From positions 1 through 64,000 of the forward strand of contig JAXHMA010000006.1 of the NCBI GenBank assembly GCA_034521835.1: 64,000 bases of DNA. The letters run 5' to 3'. The stretch comes from JAMQKA01 sp034521835 (GTDB lineage: Bacteria; Bacteroidota; Rhodothermia; Balneolales; Balneolaceae). The position numbers were made by a program, and so were the translations under genes. Below are positions 10,478-19,402 of this stretch, in pieces (the first letter of the stretch is position 1; each line of letters begins with the position of its first letter). The notes under the pieces are model-generated. The model was not told where the DNA came from. It saw nothing but the letters and a program-made list of their open reading frames with translations, and did no database searches.

Positions 10478-11164
10478 AAAAATCATTTTCCATTATTGAT
10501 TTCATCTGCCTGCGGAATTTAGGAGCGCCGCCGTTGGCAGGATGGCGTACCGGGGTGTAGCTGGTATTCAGCTTGTCAAGGCAGTGTTCTGATTTTCGCC
10601 CCACCGCAATTACTTTTGCATCGGGATAGAGTGCAAAGAAAGCCTCAAGGGCTGGTATGCCCGCCTCCAGCTCGCTGTCGCTGGGTGTGCGGTTGCTGAG
10701 CATTCCGCTATCGGGATCATAAGGGTGCCAGGCCAGACCGTTCCAAAGCACCACCTCAAAAGGATTCAACTCAAGTTTGTAAAGCGCTTTCCACATAATG
10801 GTGGCGGTTGGTTCAGAAAAGCCTTTTGCAATCACCTCCGGCTTGCTGGTACGGCGCGGCTCCAGTTCACGGAATACATCATCTGGTGGAATAGCGTGGG
10901 TGCCTGCTGGTGGCCAAGTAAAATACGCTCAGAAGTCATCGCTATGCCGGTAAAATGCCCGCCTGGGTACCGTAGCGCTTCGGCCACAAAAAGGTATTGG
11001 GCTGACTCCAACCGGTCGGAAAGGTAGGTCCTGAGCTGCTGCCTGCGAATATCAGGGGCATCTTTACTGCGATCATGCTCTACATCCTGGTGAAACCAAG
11101 GGTTGAAAAAAGGGCCTTTGGGTGTATCCTCAAGGAGATTGAAAAGTGAATCAATACTGCTCAT
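10476..11164 (-). CDS. Uracil-DNA glycosylase superfamily protein, one frameshift
   Basis: The protein reads MSSIDSLFNLLEDTP, FFNPWFHQDVEHD, QYLFVAEALRYPGGHFTGIA then MTSERILLGHQ, and after the frame break RELEPRRTSKPEVIAKGF, TATIMWKALYKL, PFEVVLWNGLAWHPYDP, KVIAVGRKSEHCL and YTPVRHPANGGAPKFR. The GEAPG-like segment (AEALRYPGGHFTGIA), the WNxxxxHP core and the late RHPANGG motif place it in the UDG superfamily, which removes uracil or other damaged bases from DNA. Restoring one G near 10905 (GHQQGTHAIPPDDVF) gives 229 residues. The subfamily is not certain. It is convergent with ppc. Confidence 0.75.
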
Positions 11165-11228
11165 AATTTTTTGGTTATTCTGGCTGGTATAAATTACGAA
11201 TGGATTTTTTATCCTGCATTCAGGATCT

Positions 11229-12789
11229 CTAGGAGTCTGTCGGACAAAGCGAATCTGCGTATTCTACATTTATTTTTGCGGTAAGGTCTGGTAAGAATTT
11301 TTTTGTCTTCGGCATTCCACGTTGTATTTCCATCTCAGATATTCTTCTGCTCGCAGTGGTTAACTTGCCAACCCGTGCATGCGCTTCAGATTGTAGGCGC
11401 ATTTAACCAAATCCCACTCACCGTTGACCTTCTTTAGCCCCCGCAGGCTAAACTGCCGGAACCCGATGGCACTTTTTATGATCCCAAAGACGGTTTCCAC
11501 GGTGGCCTTGCGCCGCCCGTAGAAGGCCCGGCCCTCCGGGTTTTCAGCCGCCAGGCCATTCGTTCCTTTTCCGATTCCTCTTCCGGGGCGGCCCGGATCG
11601 GCCAGCCGCTCGTCCCAGCGCTGGTTGTGGGACTGGCGACCGGTTGCTATATAAGGGATGAGTTCTCGGTCAGTGGCTTCATGTATATTATCTTCGCTAT
11701 AATACCCGTTGTCGGCCGTGATACGTTCGACCTGGCCTACCGCCTCAGGCAACTCTTCCACCGTATCCAAGACCGGGGCCAGCTCCTGGGCGTCATTCGG
11801 CGCCTGGCTGATGTGGCCGCCTACAATCAGGTGGGAGTCCATGTCCACGGCCGCCTGCCCATTCCAAGCCTGCTGCCAGCCGTTGCTGCTGGTCAGCATA
11901 ATGCGGGATTCGGGGTCAGTGAAGTTTACCTGATCTTTTTCCCTCGGGCCCGGCTCCGGAGGCTCCGGTTTGCGGCCTGGCGTCTTGGTGCCGGTTCGCT
12001 TCTCCTTGCGGCGACGCTCAGCCATCTTGGTCTCGTATTCGGCTTGTTCGGTCTCATAACGCTTCTCGGCCCGTTTTTCGATCATCTGTTTGGCCTGACG
12101 AATTTGCGTTAAGCGCTCCCTGCGGCGGGCCAGCTCTTCGGGAAGCCGATCATCCTCTTCTGCCTGCCGGTCAGCGGCCTCGGCGGCTTCCAGCAGTTCG
12201 GCGACTTCCTCGGAGAGCTGATCTTCCAGGGCGCTGGCCCGCTGCCAGCTCATCGCCTTGTGTTTGCTGGCGTTGGCCTTGAACTTACTGCCATCGATGC
12301 TTACATCGCCCAACTCGGTCAGCCCCATCTGAGCGGCCACCTGCAAAATTTGTTTGAACAGGGCCCCCAGCGGCTGGAAAAACCGCTTGCGGAAGGAACA
12401 AATGGTATCGTGATCGGGATGCTGATTGGCGGCCACATAGCGAAACGCCACCGACTCGTAGGTGGCTGTCTCGATGGTGCGGGAGGAAAACGTCCCGCTC
12501 GCGTAGCTGTAAAACAGCAGAGCCGCCATCATGCGCGGATGGTAGGCGTCCGAGCCGCTGCCGGTATAGGTGGATTCCAATTCCGAAATATCCATCTCAT
12601 CGACAATCTCCACCACAAACCGGGCCAGGTGGTCTTCGGGCAGCCATTCGTCCACTGAAGGTGGCAACAAATAGGAAGTATCACGATCTACTAACTTGAA
12701 ATTCGCCCTCACAAAACAACTTCATTTGATGTTCTAAAAGGTCACCTAAACCTACTAAATTATACCCGGAAAGTCCGACAGACTCCTAG
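11229..12789 (-). mobile_element. Complete IS1182-family insertion sequence with CTAG target duplication
   Basis: The element runs from 11233 to 12785 (1553 bp). Its ends are perfect 13-bp inverted repeats, GAGTCTGTCGGAC at 11233-11245 and the complement at 12773-12785. Both are flanked by CTAG (11229-11232 and 12786-12789), which looks like a 4-bp palindromic target duplication. One intact transposase fills it. Intact ends and ORF suggest recent or current activity. The transposase frame is unbroken, unlike many surrounding genes. Confidence 0.92.
11360..12712 (-). CDS. IS1182-family transposase
   Basis: A 450-residue DDE transposase. The N-terminus (MRANFKLVDRDTSYLLPPSV, DEWLPEDHLARFV) is the family's conserved domain (DUF772-like). 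The catalytic core follows: DGSKFKANASKHKAMSW, VDMDSHLIVGGHISQAPND with ITADNGYYSED, and the late glutamate segment RRKATVETVFGIIKSAIGFR. Between them lies a charged, Glu/Arg-rich coiled-coil insertion (residues about 160-250) typical of IS1182 proteins. It cuts and joins the element's ends. Intact and in frame. Confidence 0.95.
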   Translation of the reverse strand: MRANFKLVDRDTSYLLPPSVDEWLPEDHLARFVVEIVDEMDISELESTYTGSGSDAYHPRMMAALLFYSYASGTFSSRTIETATYESVAFRYVAANQHPDHDTICSFRKRFFQPLGALFKQILQVAAQMGLTELGDVSIDGSKFKANASKHKAMSWQRASALEDQLSEEVAELLEAAEAADRQAEEDDRLPEELARRRERLTQIRQAKQMIEKRAEKRYETEQAEYETKMAERRRKEKRTGTKTPGRKPEPPEPGPREKDQVNFTDPESRIMLTSSNGWQQAWNGQAAVDMDSHLIVGGHISQAPNDAQELAPVLDTVEELPEAVGQVERITADNGYYSEDNIHEATDRELIPYIATGRQSHNQRWDERLADPGRPGRGIGKGTNGLAAENPEGRAFYGRRKATVETVFGIIKSAIGFRQFSLRGLKKVNGEWDLVKCAYNLKRMHGLAS

Positions 12790-12900
12790 CAGGCAATTAG
12801 CCATTGACTCTTAAACTTCCAAAAAAGATCATGCCTTGTGAGATTCAAAATTGGAGTTCGGGATTGCAGAACTTTTTAGGAGGATTAGATTAATTAGCAA

Positions 12901-14262
12901 TCATTTTTGCCTGGGAATCAAGTGGAGCTCCGTTTGGCGACCGTCAATATATCGAACGGAATCGCCGTTAAAAAAGGCATCTTCCTCCAGCCGAATCCGA
13001 ATATCTTGATCCCATTCCGGGATCTTGACCGTGGCATTTAATTCGATGGAGTACGCTGTATTAGCGTATAGCGGATAGTCCCCCCGACCGGGTACACCAC
13101 CCTGCTGATCCCATAGCCCGATCGTCGGACCTGCACCATGCCCATGAAACCCGATCGGGTGCGTATAGATGCTCGGCGCAATGCCCTGGGCGGTCGCTTC
13201 TTTTCTTGAAGCTGCCAATATTTCGTTTCCAGTACGGCCCTCCTCAAAATTAGCGGTCAGAATATCCTGTAGTTTATTTCCTTCAACCAATGCCCGCTGA
13301 AGTCCTCTTGGCGCTTTCGTTTCTCCCGGTTTTAGTACGTAGGCATGCTGCTGGGTATCGGTGCTGAGCCCGAGGTAAGTGATGCCAAAATCTACATGCA
13401 GCAGGTCGCCGGGACGGATAGTGTCTCGTGGCGGAGGCGATGAGAAATTGCCTTGAGAGCCAGCTTCGGCGTTTGTATTTCGCTGTACCGAAACACTTGG
13501 ATGAAACCAGGCTGTCAATTTAAGCTCACGTATCCGTTCCCGGTACCACCATTCCACATCGGTGGTAGAGGTAATGCCGGGCTGGATCACCTTCTCGGAC
13601 AACCCCTCGTGAATGATATCGTGGACCAGGTGACAGATCATTGGGTAGACCTGGATCTCAGGTTCGATACGTGTTTCCAGCCAGCCGATGGCGAGCTTCT
13701 CTCCGGATACAATTCGATTACGGTATGTTTCGGGCAGGGCAGAGGTCAAGGCTTCGTATTCGCTGTGACTGATGCCGTCAGCCAAGGCAAAGGTGGAGGA
13801 ATAATTCAGGGCGATTTTTTCGGGATCACGCTCTTTGATAATCTCTACAAGTCGCTGCCACTGATCAGGTTGCTGCTCTTTGTTCCAGGCAGTTTTGAAG
13901 AATTCGCCAATATCATACCTTGCAACGGCCAGCCGATCTATCTCTTTGCCGTTGTCTGAAAAAACAAGTATCGTACGGCGGCGTGCTGTTTGCCAGGTGG
14001 CCGGAAGCATCGTTTTAATAACCGGGTCCTCATTATACTCCCTCGCATCGATAATCCACATATCGATCTTTTCCCGTTGCATAAGATCGGGTACGACATT
14101 ATTCAGCCGATATTCCAGCCACCTGTTTTGGACCTCGGCGCGTTCCTGCATCGAAAGTATAACAGGTGGAGAGGTACCTTGGGCTTGTATGGCCTTCTGT
14201 GTGATACATAAATATATCAGGACGGTGAAGAATGATATCTTCAGGAAACTATTCATGGGCAT
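12901..14262 (-). CDS. Exported M24-family metallopeptidase (Xaa-Pro aminopeptidase-like)
   Basis: The protein has 453 residues. A signal peptide covers the first ~28 (MPMNSFLKISFFTVLIYLCI then TQKAIQAQG). An N-terminal creatinase-like domain contains MWIIDAREYNEDPV, and a C-terminal pita-bread domain carries all five M24 metal ligands: Asp in LLHVDFGITY, Asp in LSTDTQQHAY, His in THPIGFHGHG, Glu in YSIELNATV and Glu in IRLEEDAFF. It should hydrolyse X-Pro peptide bonds or a related substrate in the periplasm using two Mn or Co ions. It stands alone, divergent from ilvE, and its frame is intact. Confidence 0.88.
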   Translation of the reverse strand: MPMNSFLKISFFTVLIYLCITQKAIQAQGTSPPVILSMQERAEVQNRWLEYRLNNVVPDLMQREKIDMWIIDAREYNEDPVIKTMLPATWQTARRRTILVFSDNGKEIDRLAVARYDIGEFFKTAWNKEQQPDQWQRLVEIIKERDPEKIALNYSSTFALADGISHSEYEALTSALPETYRNRIVSGEKLAIGWLETRIEPEIQVYPMICHLVHDIIHEGLSEKVIQPGITSTTDVEWWYRERIRELKLTAWFHPSVSVQRNTNAEAGSQGNFSSPPPRDTIRPGDLLHVDFGITYLGLSTDTQQHAYVLKPGETKAPRGLQRALVEGNKLQDILTANFEEGRTGNEILAASRKEATAQGIAPSIYTHPIGFHGHGAGPTIGLWDQQGGVPGRGDYPLYANTAYSIELNATVKIPEWDQDIRIRLEEDAFFNGDSVRYIDGRQTELHLIPRQK

Positions 14263-14406
14263 TTGGTACTTTATTAATGTTTACACAAGTAAAAGGCAGC
14301 CGTTTGGGCATGGCGACGGCACTGAGATTATAACCGATTTTTTGAAGCTTTTATAAGCCTTTTTTGAGAAAGACTGTACTTTATTATTCCAAAAACTGAT
14401 TTTATT

Positions 14407-15483
14407 ATGACTGCAGATACCACAATTCAAATTAGTAAAACCTCTTCGAGTCGGCTTAGCCAGGCAGATCTCGATAATCCCGGGTTTGGCAGGATCTTTT
14501 CTGACCATATGTTCGAAATGGAATACCGGGACGGCCACTGGCTTACTCCCAAAGTAAAACCATACAGCAAGATTGAAGTAGAACCAGCCCTAAATGTATT
14601 TCATTACGGGCAATCCGTGTTTGAGGGAACCAAAGCGTACCATGTCGGGGATGACACGGTGAATCTGTTCCGGCCGGAAAGAAATATTCAGCGAATGAAA
14701 AATTCATGTGAGCGCATGTGCATCCCGCAGATCGATTCTGATCTTTTTATGGAGGCGATTGAGCAGCTGATAAAGCTGGATCATGAATGGATCCCCAAAA
14801 AAGAGGGAAACTCTCTGTACATACGTCCTTTTGCGATGGCCTTTGAGCCGGTAATTGCCGCCAGTTCCGCCAATATATTCCGGTTCTATATCATTACCTC
14901 ACCAGTGGGATCCTACTACTCAAAACCGGTGAGTCTTACCACAGCCCAGAAATATGTACGTGCGGCCAAAGGAGGTACCGGCAATATTAAAGCGGCGGGT
15001 AATTACGGGTCCAGTCTTTATCCCGTTCAAAAAGCGAAGGAGTTAGGGTTCGACCAGGTGCTGTGGCTCGATGCCCGGGAGCACAAGTATGTGGAAGAGG
15101 TTGGTACGATGAACATATTTTTCCTGATTGATGATGTACTGGTAACGCGAGAGCTCAGCGGTACCATACTGCCCGGGATCACGCGAGATTCTGTAATACA
15201 GCTGGCCCGGCACTGGAACATCTCGGTAGAAGAGCGGAAACTGACTATCAATGAGGTAATGGAAGCTGGTAAAGAAGGGATATTGCAAGAAGTATTTGGT
15301 ACAGGAACGGCGGCCGTTATTTCTCCCGTCAGGGCGATATCTCACGAGGGGGAAACCGTGCAAATTCACAAAGAAGCCCGTGGACCACTCGGGCAGCGTC
15401 TGTACGATACGATCTATGGAATACAGACCGGCAAGGTTGAGGATCCTTTTGATTGGATACATCCCGTCGACGTGAGTGGGTAA
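14407..15483 (+). CDS. ilvE: Branched-chain amino-acid aminotransferase (IlvE, fold type IV)
   Basis: This is a PLP enzyme catalysing the last step of leucine, isoleucine and valine synthesis (and the first of their breakdown). It has 358 residues and is intact. Family marks: HYGQSVFEGTKAYH near residue 66, RPERNIQRMKNSCERMCIP, the PLP lysine at residue 195 in GNIKAAGNYGSSLYP, VLWLDAREHKYVEEVGTMN with the Glu that binds the pyridine nitrogen, and GTGTAAVISPV that holds the cofactor phosphate. The sequence is of the longer, mitochondrial-like BCAT type rather than the short E. coli type. It converges with a GhrA-like dehydrogenase. Confidence 0.93.
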   Translation: MTADTTIQISKTSSSRLSQADLDNPGFGRIFSDHMFEMEYRDGHWLTPKVKPYSKIEVEPALNVFHYGQSVFEGTKAYHVGDDTVNLFRPERNIQRMKNSCERMCIPQIDSDLFMEAIEQLIKLDHEWIPKKEGNSLYIRPFAMAFEPVIAASSANIFRFYIITSPVGSYYSKPVSLTTAQKYVRAAKGGTGNIKAAGNYGSSLYPVQKAKELGFDQVLWLDAREHKYVEEVGTMNIFFLIDDVLVTRELSGTILPGITRDSVIQLARHWNISVEERKLTINEVMEAGKEGILQEVFGTGTAAVISPVRAISHEGETVQIHKEARGPLGQRLYDTIYGIQTGKVEDPFDWIHPVDVSG

Positions 15484-15500
15484 ATTTCAGCGATTGCTTA

Positions 15501-16427
15501 CTAATATCCTTTGTCGCGATTCACCTCATTTTTCAGATCCATTCCAGAAAGAGCCCGCTTATAATTTTCAACAACTTGTTCGGCGACTTCATCGGCAGGA
15601 GTAAAACTGGCAGCGTGAGGGGTGATCATAATCTCCTTTCGGTTCCAGAAAGGGTGTCGGTCGGGCAGCGGCTCCTCAGGAAAAACATCAAGGCAGGCTC
15701 CATCCATCGAGCCGGTATCCAAAGCGTAAATCAGGTCTTCTTCCACAAGGTGTTCACCCCGGGCTACATTGACCAGAAAAGCGGGCCGTTGCAATTTTTT
15801 GAACAACTCCAGCTCCAGGATGCCTTCTGTTTCGGGCGTTAGCGGAAGCAGGCATACCAGAATCCGTGATGCCTCCAGGAAGGAATCAAGTTGCTTTTGG
15901 CTGTAGGTCTGTATTCCATCCATTGATTTCTCAGTTCGCGACCACCCATTTACCTGATATTCATTCTCAGCCAGTATGCGTGCAACGGGCTGCCCCAGTT
16001 CTCCCAATCCCATAATTCCAATGGGTATTTCCCCCGGCTTTTTATTGGGATGCTCCTCCCATTTGTTCGCTGCCCGCTGACGAAAATAAGTAAACATATT
16101 TCGCTGGTAGTTGAGCACTACCGCCAAAATATACTCCTGCATCTGTCGGACCAGCGAAGAGGAGACCACCCGGCACACCCTTACATCATAGGGCAGATGC
16201 TCATCCTGTAGAATATGATCTACACCAGCCCCCAGCGAGGTAACTACTTTAAGATTTGGATACTGGTTCAACGTCCGTTTGGGCTGATCCCAGCTCACGA
16301 TAAACTGAACCCGCGCTGGATCTTTAACCTCAGGCCAGATCTCCACATCTAAATTTGGATCCTCCTCCAGCAGAGCTTCTTGCCAATCTTTCATATTGCG
16401 ATTTGGAGCCAAGAGCAGAAGAGACAT
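15501..16427 (-). CDS. D-2-hydroxyacid dehydrogenase, GhrA-like (glyoxylate/hydroxypyruvate reductase A type)
   Basis: The protein has 308 residues and is intact. NAD(P)-binding GIMGLGELGQPVARILAENE is followed by the phosphate-binding GWSRT, which favours NADPH. The catalytic triad of the family is visible: Arg in LVNVARGEHLVEE, Glu in DVFPEEPLPD and His in MITPHAASFT. The N-terminal substrate domain contains VVTSLGAGVDHI. GhrA-type enzymes reduce glyoxylate and hydroxypyruvate to glycolate and glycerate. The substrate here is inferred from the subfamily. Confidence 0.85.
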   Translation of the reverse strand: MSLLLLAPNRNMKDWQEALLEEDPNLDVEIWPEVKDPARVQFIVSWDQPKRTLNQYPNLKVVTSLGAGVDHILQDEHLPYDVRVCRVVSSSLVRQMQEYILAVVLNYQRNMFTYFRQRAANKWEEHPNKKPGEIPIGIMGLGELGQPVARILAENEYQVNGWSRTEKSMDGIQTYSQKQLDSFLEASRILVCLLPLTPETEGILELELFKKLQRPAFLVNVARGEHLVEEDLIYALDTGSMDGACLDVFPEEPLPDRHPFWNRKEIMITPHAASFTPADEVAEQVVENYKRALSGMDLKNEVNRDKGY

Positions 16428-16603
16428 GTCGGTAATGGATTGTTGGAATTAAGTGATGGTCCCTAAATACCCTTTTAGGATCGGAAATATCAAGTTCAGT
16501 CAGACAGATATGGCTTCAACAAGTTTATTTACTCAGGGATACCCGAAGAACGGTCGCTTGCCGGATGGTGTTGGATGAGATCAATTCCTAAAATACACAT
16601 GCT

Positions 16604-17065
16604 ATGTTGGTTCGAACACCGCTTTTATTTGTACTACTAATGTTTTTAACGACCATGGGAATGTCTCAAAACCAGCAAAACCATGCGTTTGACCTTGACG
16701 ACTATCAGTGGAAAAACCGATTGCTCCTGATTTTCGCAGAAACCGAATCCGAAAATAGTTATAAAAATCAGTTGAACGAGTTTCAAGATCAACAAGCTGG
16801 ATTTGATGATCGGAATCTTAAAGTATTTCATCTTTTTAAGAACGATCAATCCTTTGGGGATGAAAAGTCCATATCAAATTCAAAAACAATTGAACTCTTT
16901 GACCGGTTTGAAGTGCTGGATCATGCGTTTGTGGTTATTCTCATCGGCAAAGACGGCACAGAAAAGTTGCGGACGAAATCAGTACTCAACACCGATAAGC
17001 TGTTTTCCGTGGTAGATGCCATGCCGATGAGGCAGCAGGAGATGCGCAACAGTGATGGAAAATAA
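16604..17065 (+). CDS. Exported DUF4174 protein
   Basis: The protein has 153 residues. A signal peptide (MLVRTPLLFVLLMFLTTMGM then SQ) is followed by a domain matching the DUF4174 pattern: DDYQWKNRLLLIFAETES at the first strand, then DRNLKVFHLFKND, then VVILIGKDGTEKLRTKS. The fold is thioredoxin-like by layout but lacks a CxxC motif. The biochemical role is unknown. It sits 88 bases upstream of the C39/ATP-grasp cassette but appears to be a separate unit. Confidence 0.7.
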   Translation: MLVRTPLLFVLLMFLTTMGMSQNQQNHAFDLDDYQWKNRLLLIFAETESENSYKNQLNEFQDQQAGFDDRNLKVFHLFKNDQSFGDEKSISNSKTIELFDRFEVLDHAFVVILIGKDGTEKLRTKSVLNTDKLFSVVDAMPMRQQEMRNSDGK

Positions 17066-17153
17066 ACAGAAAATAGGTTGATGCTATAATCAGAATTCTC
17101 CGTAATTTTCGTTTTATATCTGCAATTATATAGACCTATTTTAGCTTAAGAAA

Positions 17154-17867
17154 ATGAAATCAGCTATACCCATATCTATTCTTTCCCAGCCAGATGAGAC
17201 CACTTGTGGACCAACCTGCCTGCATACGATTTATCAATTTTATGGGGATGAGATCTCCCTGGAAACCATCATTAATGAAGTGCCCAAACTGGCCGAAGGC
17301 GGTACACTGGGGGCGTGGCTGGCAACTCATGCCTTGAGGCGTGGCTACAAGGCCGAGATCTATTCCTACAACCTGAATCTTTTTGACCCGTCATGGTTTG
17401 GACATGAAGCGTTTTTTGTCAAAAATAAACTCCTAAAACAAGTCGAGGTTAAACCTGATGCCAAACTGCAGGAAGCTACCCGGGCCTACGTAGAATTTTT
17501 GGATTTGGGAGGAAAACTTAACTTTGAGACATTAAGCCGCTCGCTGATCCGGGGCTTTTTGAATAGGAATATCCCGATTTTGACCGGCCTCAGTGCAACG
17601 TATCTGTATCAGAGTAAACGGGAATATGGCATCCATTGTGAATATGACGATCTGCGGGGTAAACCGTCGGGTCATTTTATGGTGTTGCACGGATATCACA
17701 AAAAGAGCAAAACCGTATCAGTGGCCGATCCGTTGCAGGCCAATCCCCTTGCGCAGGGAGCACAGTACTACGAGGTAGATATCGATCGCGTGATCAATGC
17801 CATATTGTTGGGGATTATAACCTACGATGGAAACATGATCATCATACAACCAGGAACTGAGGCCTGA
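17154..17867 (+). CDS. C39-like papain-fold peptidase of an amidoligase cassette
   Basis: The protein has 237 residues, no signal peptide, and is intact. The N-terminal DETTCGPTCLHTIYQFYGDE carries the Gln/Cys of a papain-like active site. The His lies in GHFMVLHGYHK, followed by an Asp in VSVADPLQANP, the order and spacing of peptidase C39/C39-like domains. Its stop TGA overlaps the ATG of the RimK-like ligase by one base, so the two are translationally coupled. In this setting it may trim or cleave the peptide made or attached by the ligases downstream; that is inference from context. It could also be an inactive binding domain. Confidence 0.75.
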   Translation: MKSAIPISILSQPDETTCGPTCLHTIYQFYGDEISLETIINEVPKLAEGGTLGAWLATHALRRGYKAEIYSYNLNLFDPSWFGHEAFFVKNKLLKQVEVKPDAKLQEATRAYVEFLDLGGKLNFETLSRSLIRGFLNRNIPILTGLSATYLYQSKREYGIHCEYDDLRGKPSGHFMVLHGYHKKSKTVSVADPLQANPLAQGAQYYEVDIDRVINAILLGIITYDGNMIIIQPGTEA

Positions 17868-19360
17868 TGAAGACACTTGTTATTGTTAATAATCCGAAAA
17901 ACTGGGCGCTTCAGATTCCGGGCGTAGAACTGATCTCTGCAAAATCATACCTGGCGGACCCACAATATAGCAGCTTGAAAAATGCACGGGTCTTTAACCT
18001 TTGTCGGTCCTACCGTTACCAAACCACTGGATACTATGTTTCTCTGCTGGCGATGGCACGGGGACACAAGCCGCTTCCCAACGTACTGACAATACAAGAT
18101 TTGAAATCACCGACAATGGTTCGTTTTGTCTCGGATGAGCTGGATATGTTGATCCAAAAAAGCCTGAAAACGATACAAAGCGACCGCTTTACGCTAAGTA
18201 TTTATTTTGGGCGCAATATTGCCAAGCGGTACGACCGGCTTTGCCATCAGCTGTTTTCACAGTTCCAGGCTCCGCTGCTACGTGCCCAGTTTGTGAAAAA
18301 TGAGAAATGGAATATGCAGTCCATCGGACCAATTGCCGCCAGCGATATCCCGGAAGAGCACCACTCATTTATGGTGGAAAAAGCAAAGGAATATTTTAAG
18401 CGGCGTAGAAATTATATTTCACGCAAAGAGGCCACCCGTTTTGACCTGGCCATTCTCATAAATCCGGAGGAAAAATTTCCCCCTTCCAATGAGCGGGCTC
18501 TTCAAAAATTCACGAAAGCAGCCGAGGCCCTGGATTTTTATGTAGAACGAATTACCAAAGAGGATTACGGCCGTCTGGCTGAATTCGATGCACTTTTTAT
18601 TCGGGAAACGACTAACGTCAATCACCATACGTATCGTTTTTCACGGAAAGCTGCGGTGGAGGGATTGGTGGTGATCGACGATCCGGAATCGATTCTCCGA
18701 TGCACCAACAAAGTATACTTGGCAGAATTGCTGGAACGTCATAAAATAGCAGCACCCAAAACCAAAATTGTCAGTGAAGAAAACCAGCAGCGTATCCCCA
18801 ATGAGATCGGTCTTCCGTGCATCCTGAAACAACCGGACAGCTCATTTTCGCAGGGTGTTGTAAAAGCGGATACGCCCGAGGAGCTGGAACAAGCCCTGAA
18901 AACACTGTTCGCAAAATCTGATCTGCTTATTGCCCAGGAATTTATTCCTACCGACTTCGATTGGCGGGTGGGCATTCTGAATCACAAACCGCTCTACGTT
19001 TGCAAATATTTTATGGCGCGTAAGCACTGGCAGATCTACGAACGGTCGAAAACAGGTCGCACGTATGAGGGCAAAGCCGAAACACTTAGCGTGGAAGAAG
19101 CACCTGCTGAAGTGATAAAAACTGCGCTTAAAGCCGCCAATCTTATAGGAGATGGACTTTATGGGGTAGATTTGAAGCAGGTCAACGGTAAAGTTCATGT
19201 CATCGAAGTAAATGATAATCCCAGCATCGATTCGGGTATTGAAGATGGGGTGTTGAAAGATGATCTATACCGGGAAATTATGACCGAGATACTACGGCGA
19301 ATAGAACAGCAAAAAGGCATAAGGAGAGATACGGTTGAGAGTTCCAGATCCTCAACATGA
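17867..19360 (+). CDS. RimK-like ATP-grasp ligase with an N-terminal RLAN-type domain
   Basis: The protein has 497 residues. Residues 1 to about 170 form an alpha/beta domain (MKTLVIVNNPKNWALQIPGV, VFNLCRSYRYQTTGYYVSLL) like the RLAN domain that precedes RimK-type ligases. The rest is an ATP-grasp: FDALFIRETTNVNHH, DDPESILRCTNKVYLAELL, LPCILKQPDSSFSQGVVKA (ATP-binding lysine), LLIAQEFIPTDFDWRVGIL and the metal-binding end GDGLYGVDLKQVNGKVHVIE then VNDNPSID. ATP-grasp enzymes of this type join a carboxylate to an amine through an acyl phosphate, often adding glutamate. Substrate unknown. It follows the C39-like gene with a one-base overlap. Confidence 0.85.
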   Translation: MKTLVIVNNPKNWALQIPGVELISAKSYLADPQYSSLKNARVFNLCRSYRYQTTGYYVSLLAMARGHKPLPNVLTIQDLKSPTMVRFVSDELDMLIQKSLKTIQSDRFTLSIYFGRNIAKRYDRLCHQLFSQFQAPLLRAQFVKNEKWNMQSIGPIAASDIPEEHHSFMVEKAKEYFKRRRNYISRKEATRFDLAILINPEEKFPPSNERALQKFTKAAEALDFYVERITKEDYGRLAEFDALFIRETTNVNHHTYRFSRKAAVEGLVVIDDPESILRCTNKVYLAELLERHKIAAPKTKIVSEENQQRIPNEIGLPCILKQPDSSFSQGVVKADTPEELEQALKTLFAKSDLLIAQEFIPTDFDWRVGILNHKPLYVCKYFMARKHWQIYERSKTGRTYEGKAETLSVEEAPAEVIKTALKAANLIGDGLYGVDLKQVNGKVHVIEVNDNPSIDSGIEDGVLKDDLYREIMTEILRRIEQQKGIRRDTVESSRSST

Positions 19361-19402
19361 TGAGCTTATCCTGTTATCTGTTGAAAAAAGTGAAATTATC
19401 TA

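Noticed and set aside
11627..12658. Plus-strand ORFs of 161, 74 and 132 codons opposite the IS1182 transposase
   Set aside because: They are antisense shadows of a GC-rich transposase gene without their own family features.
19360..19402. Extra small gene between the ATP-grasp and GCS2 genes
   Set aside because: The 42-base gap is too short; an out-of-frame continuation exists but has no supporting pattern.
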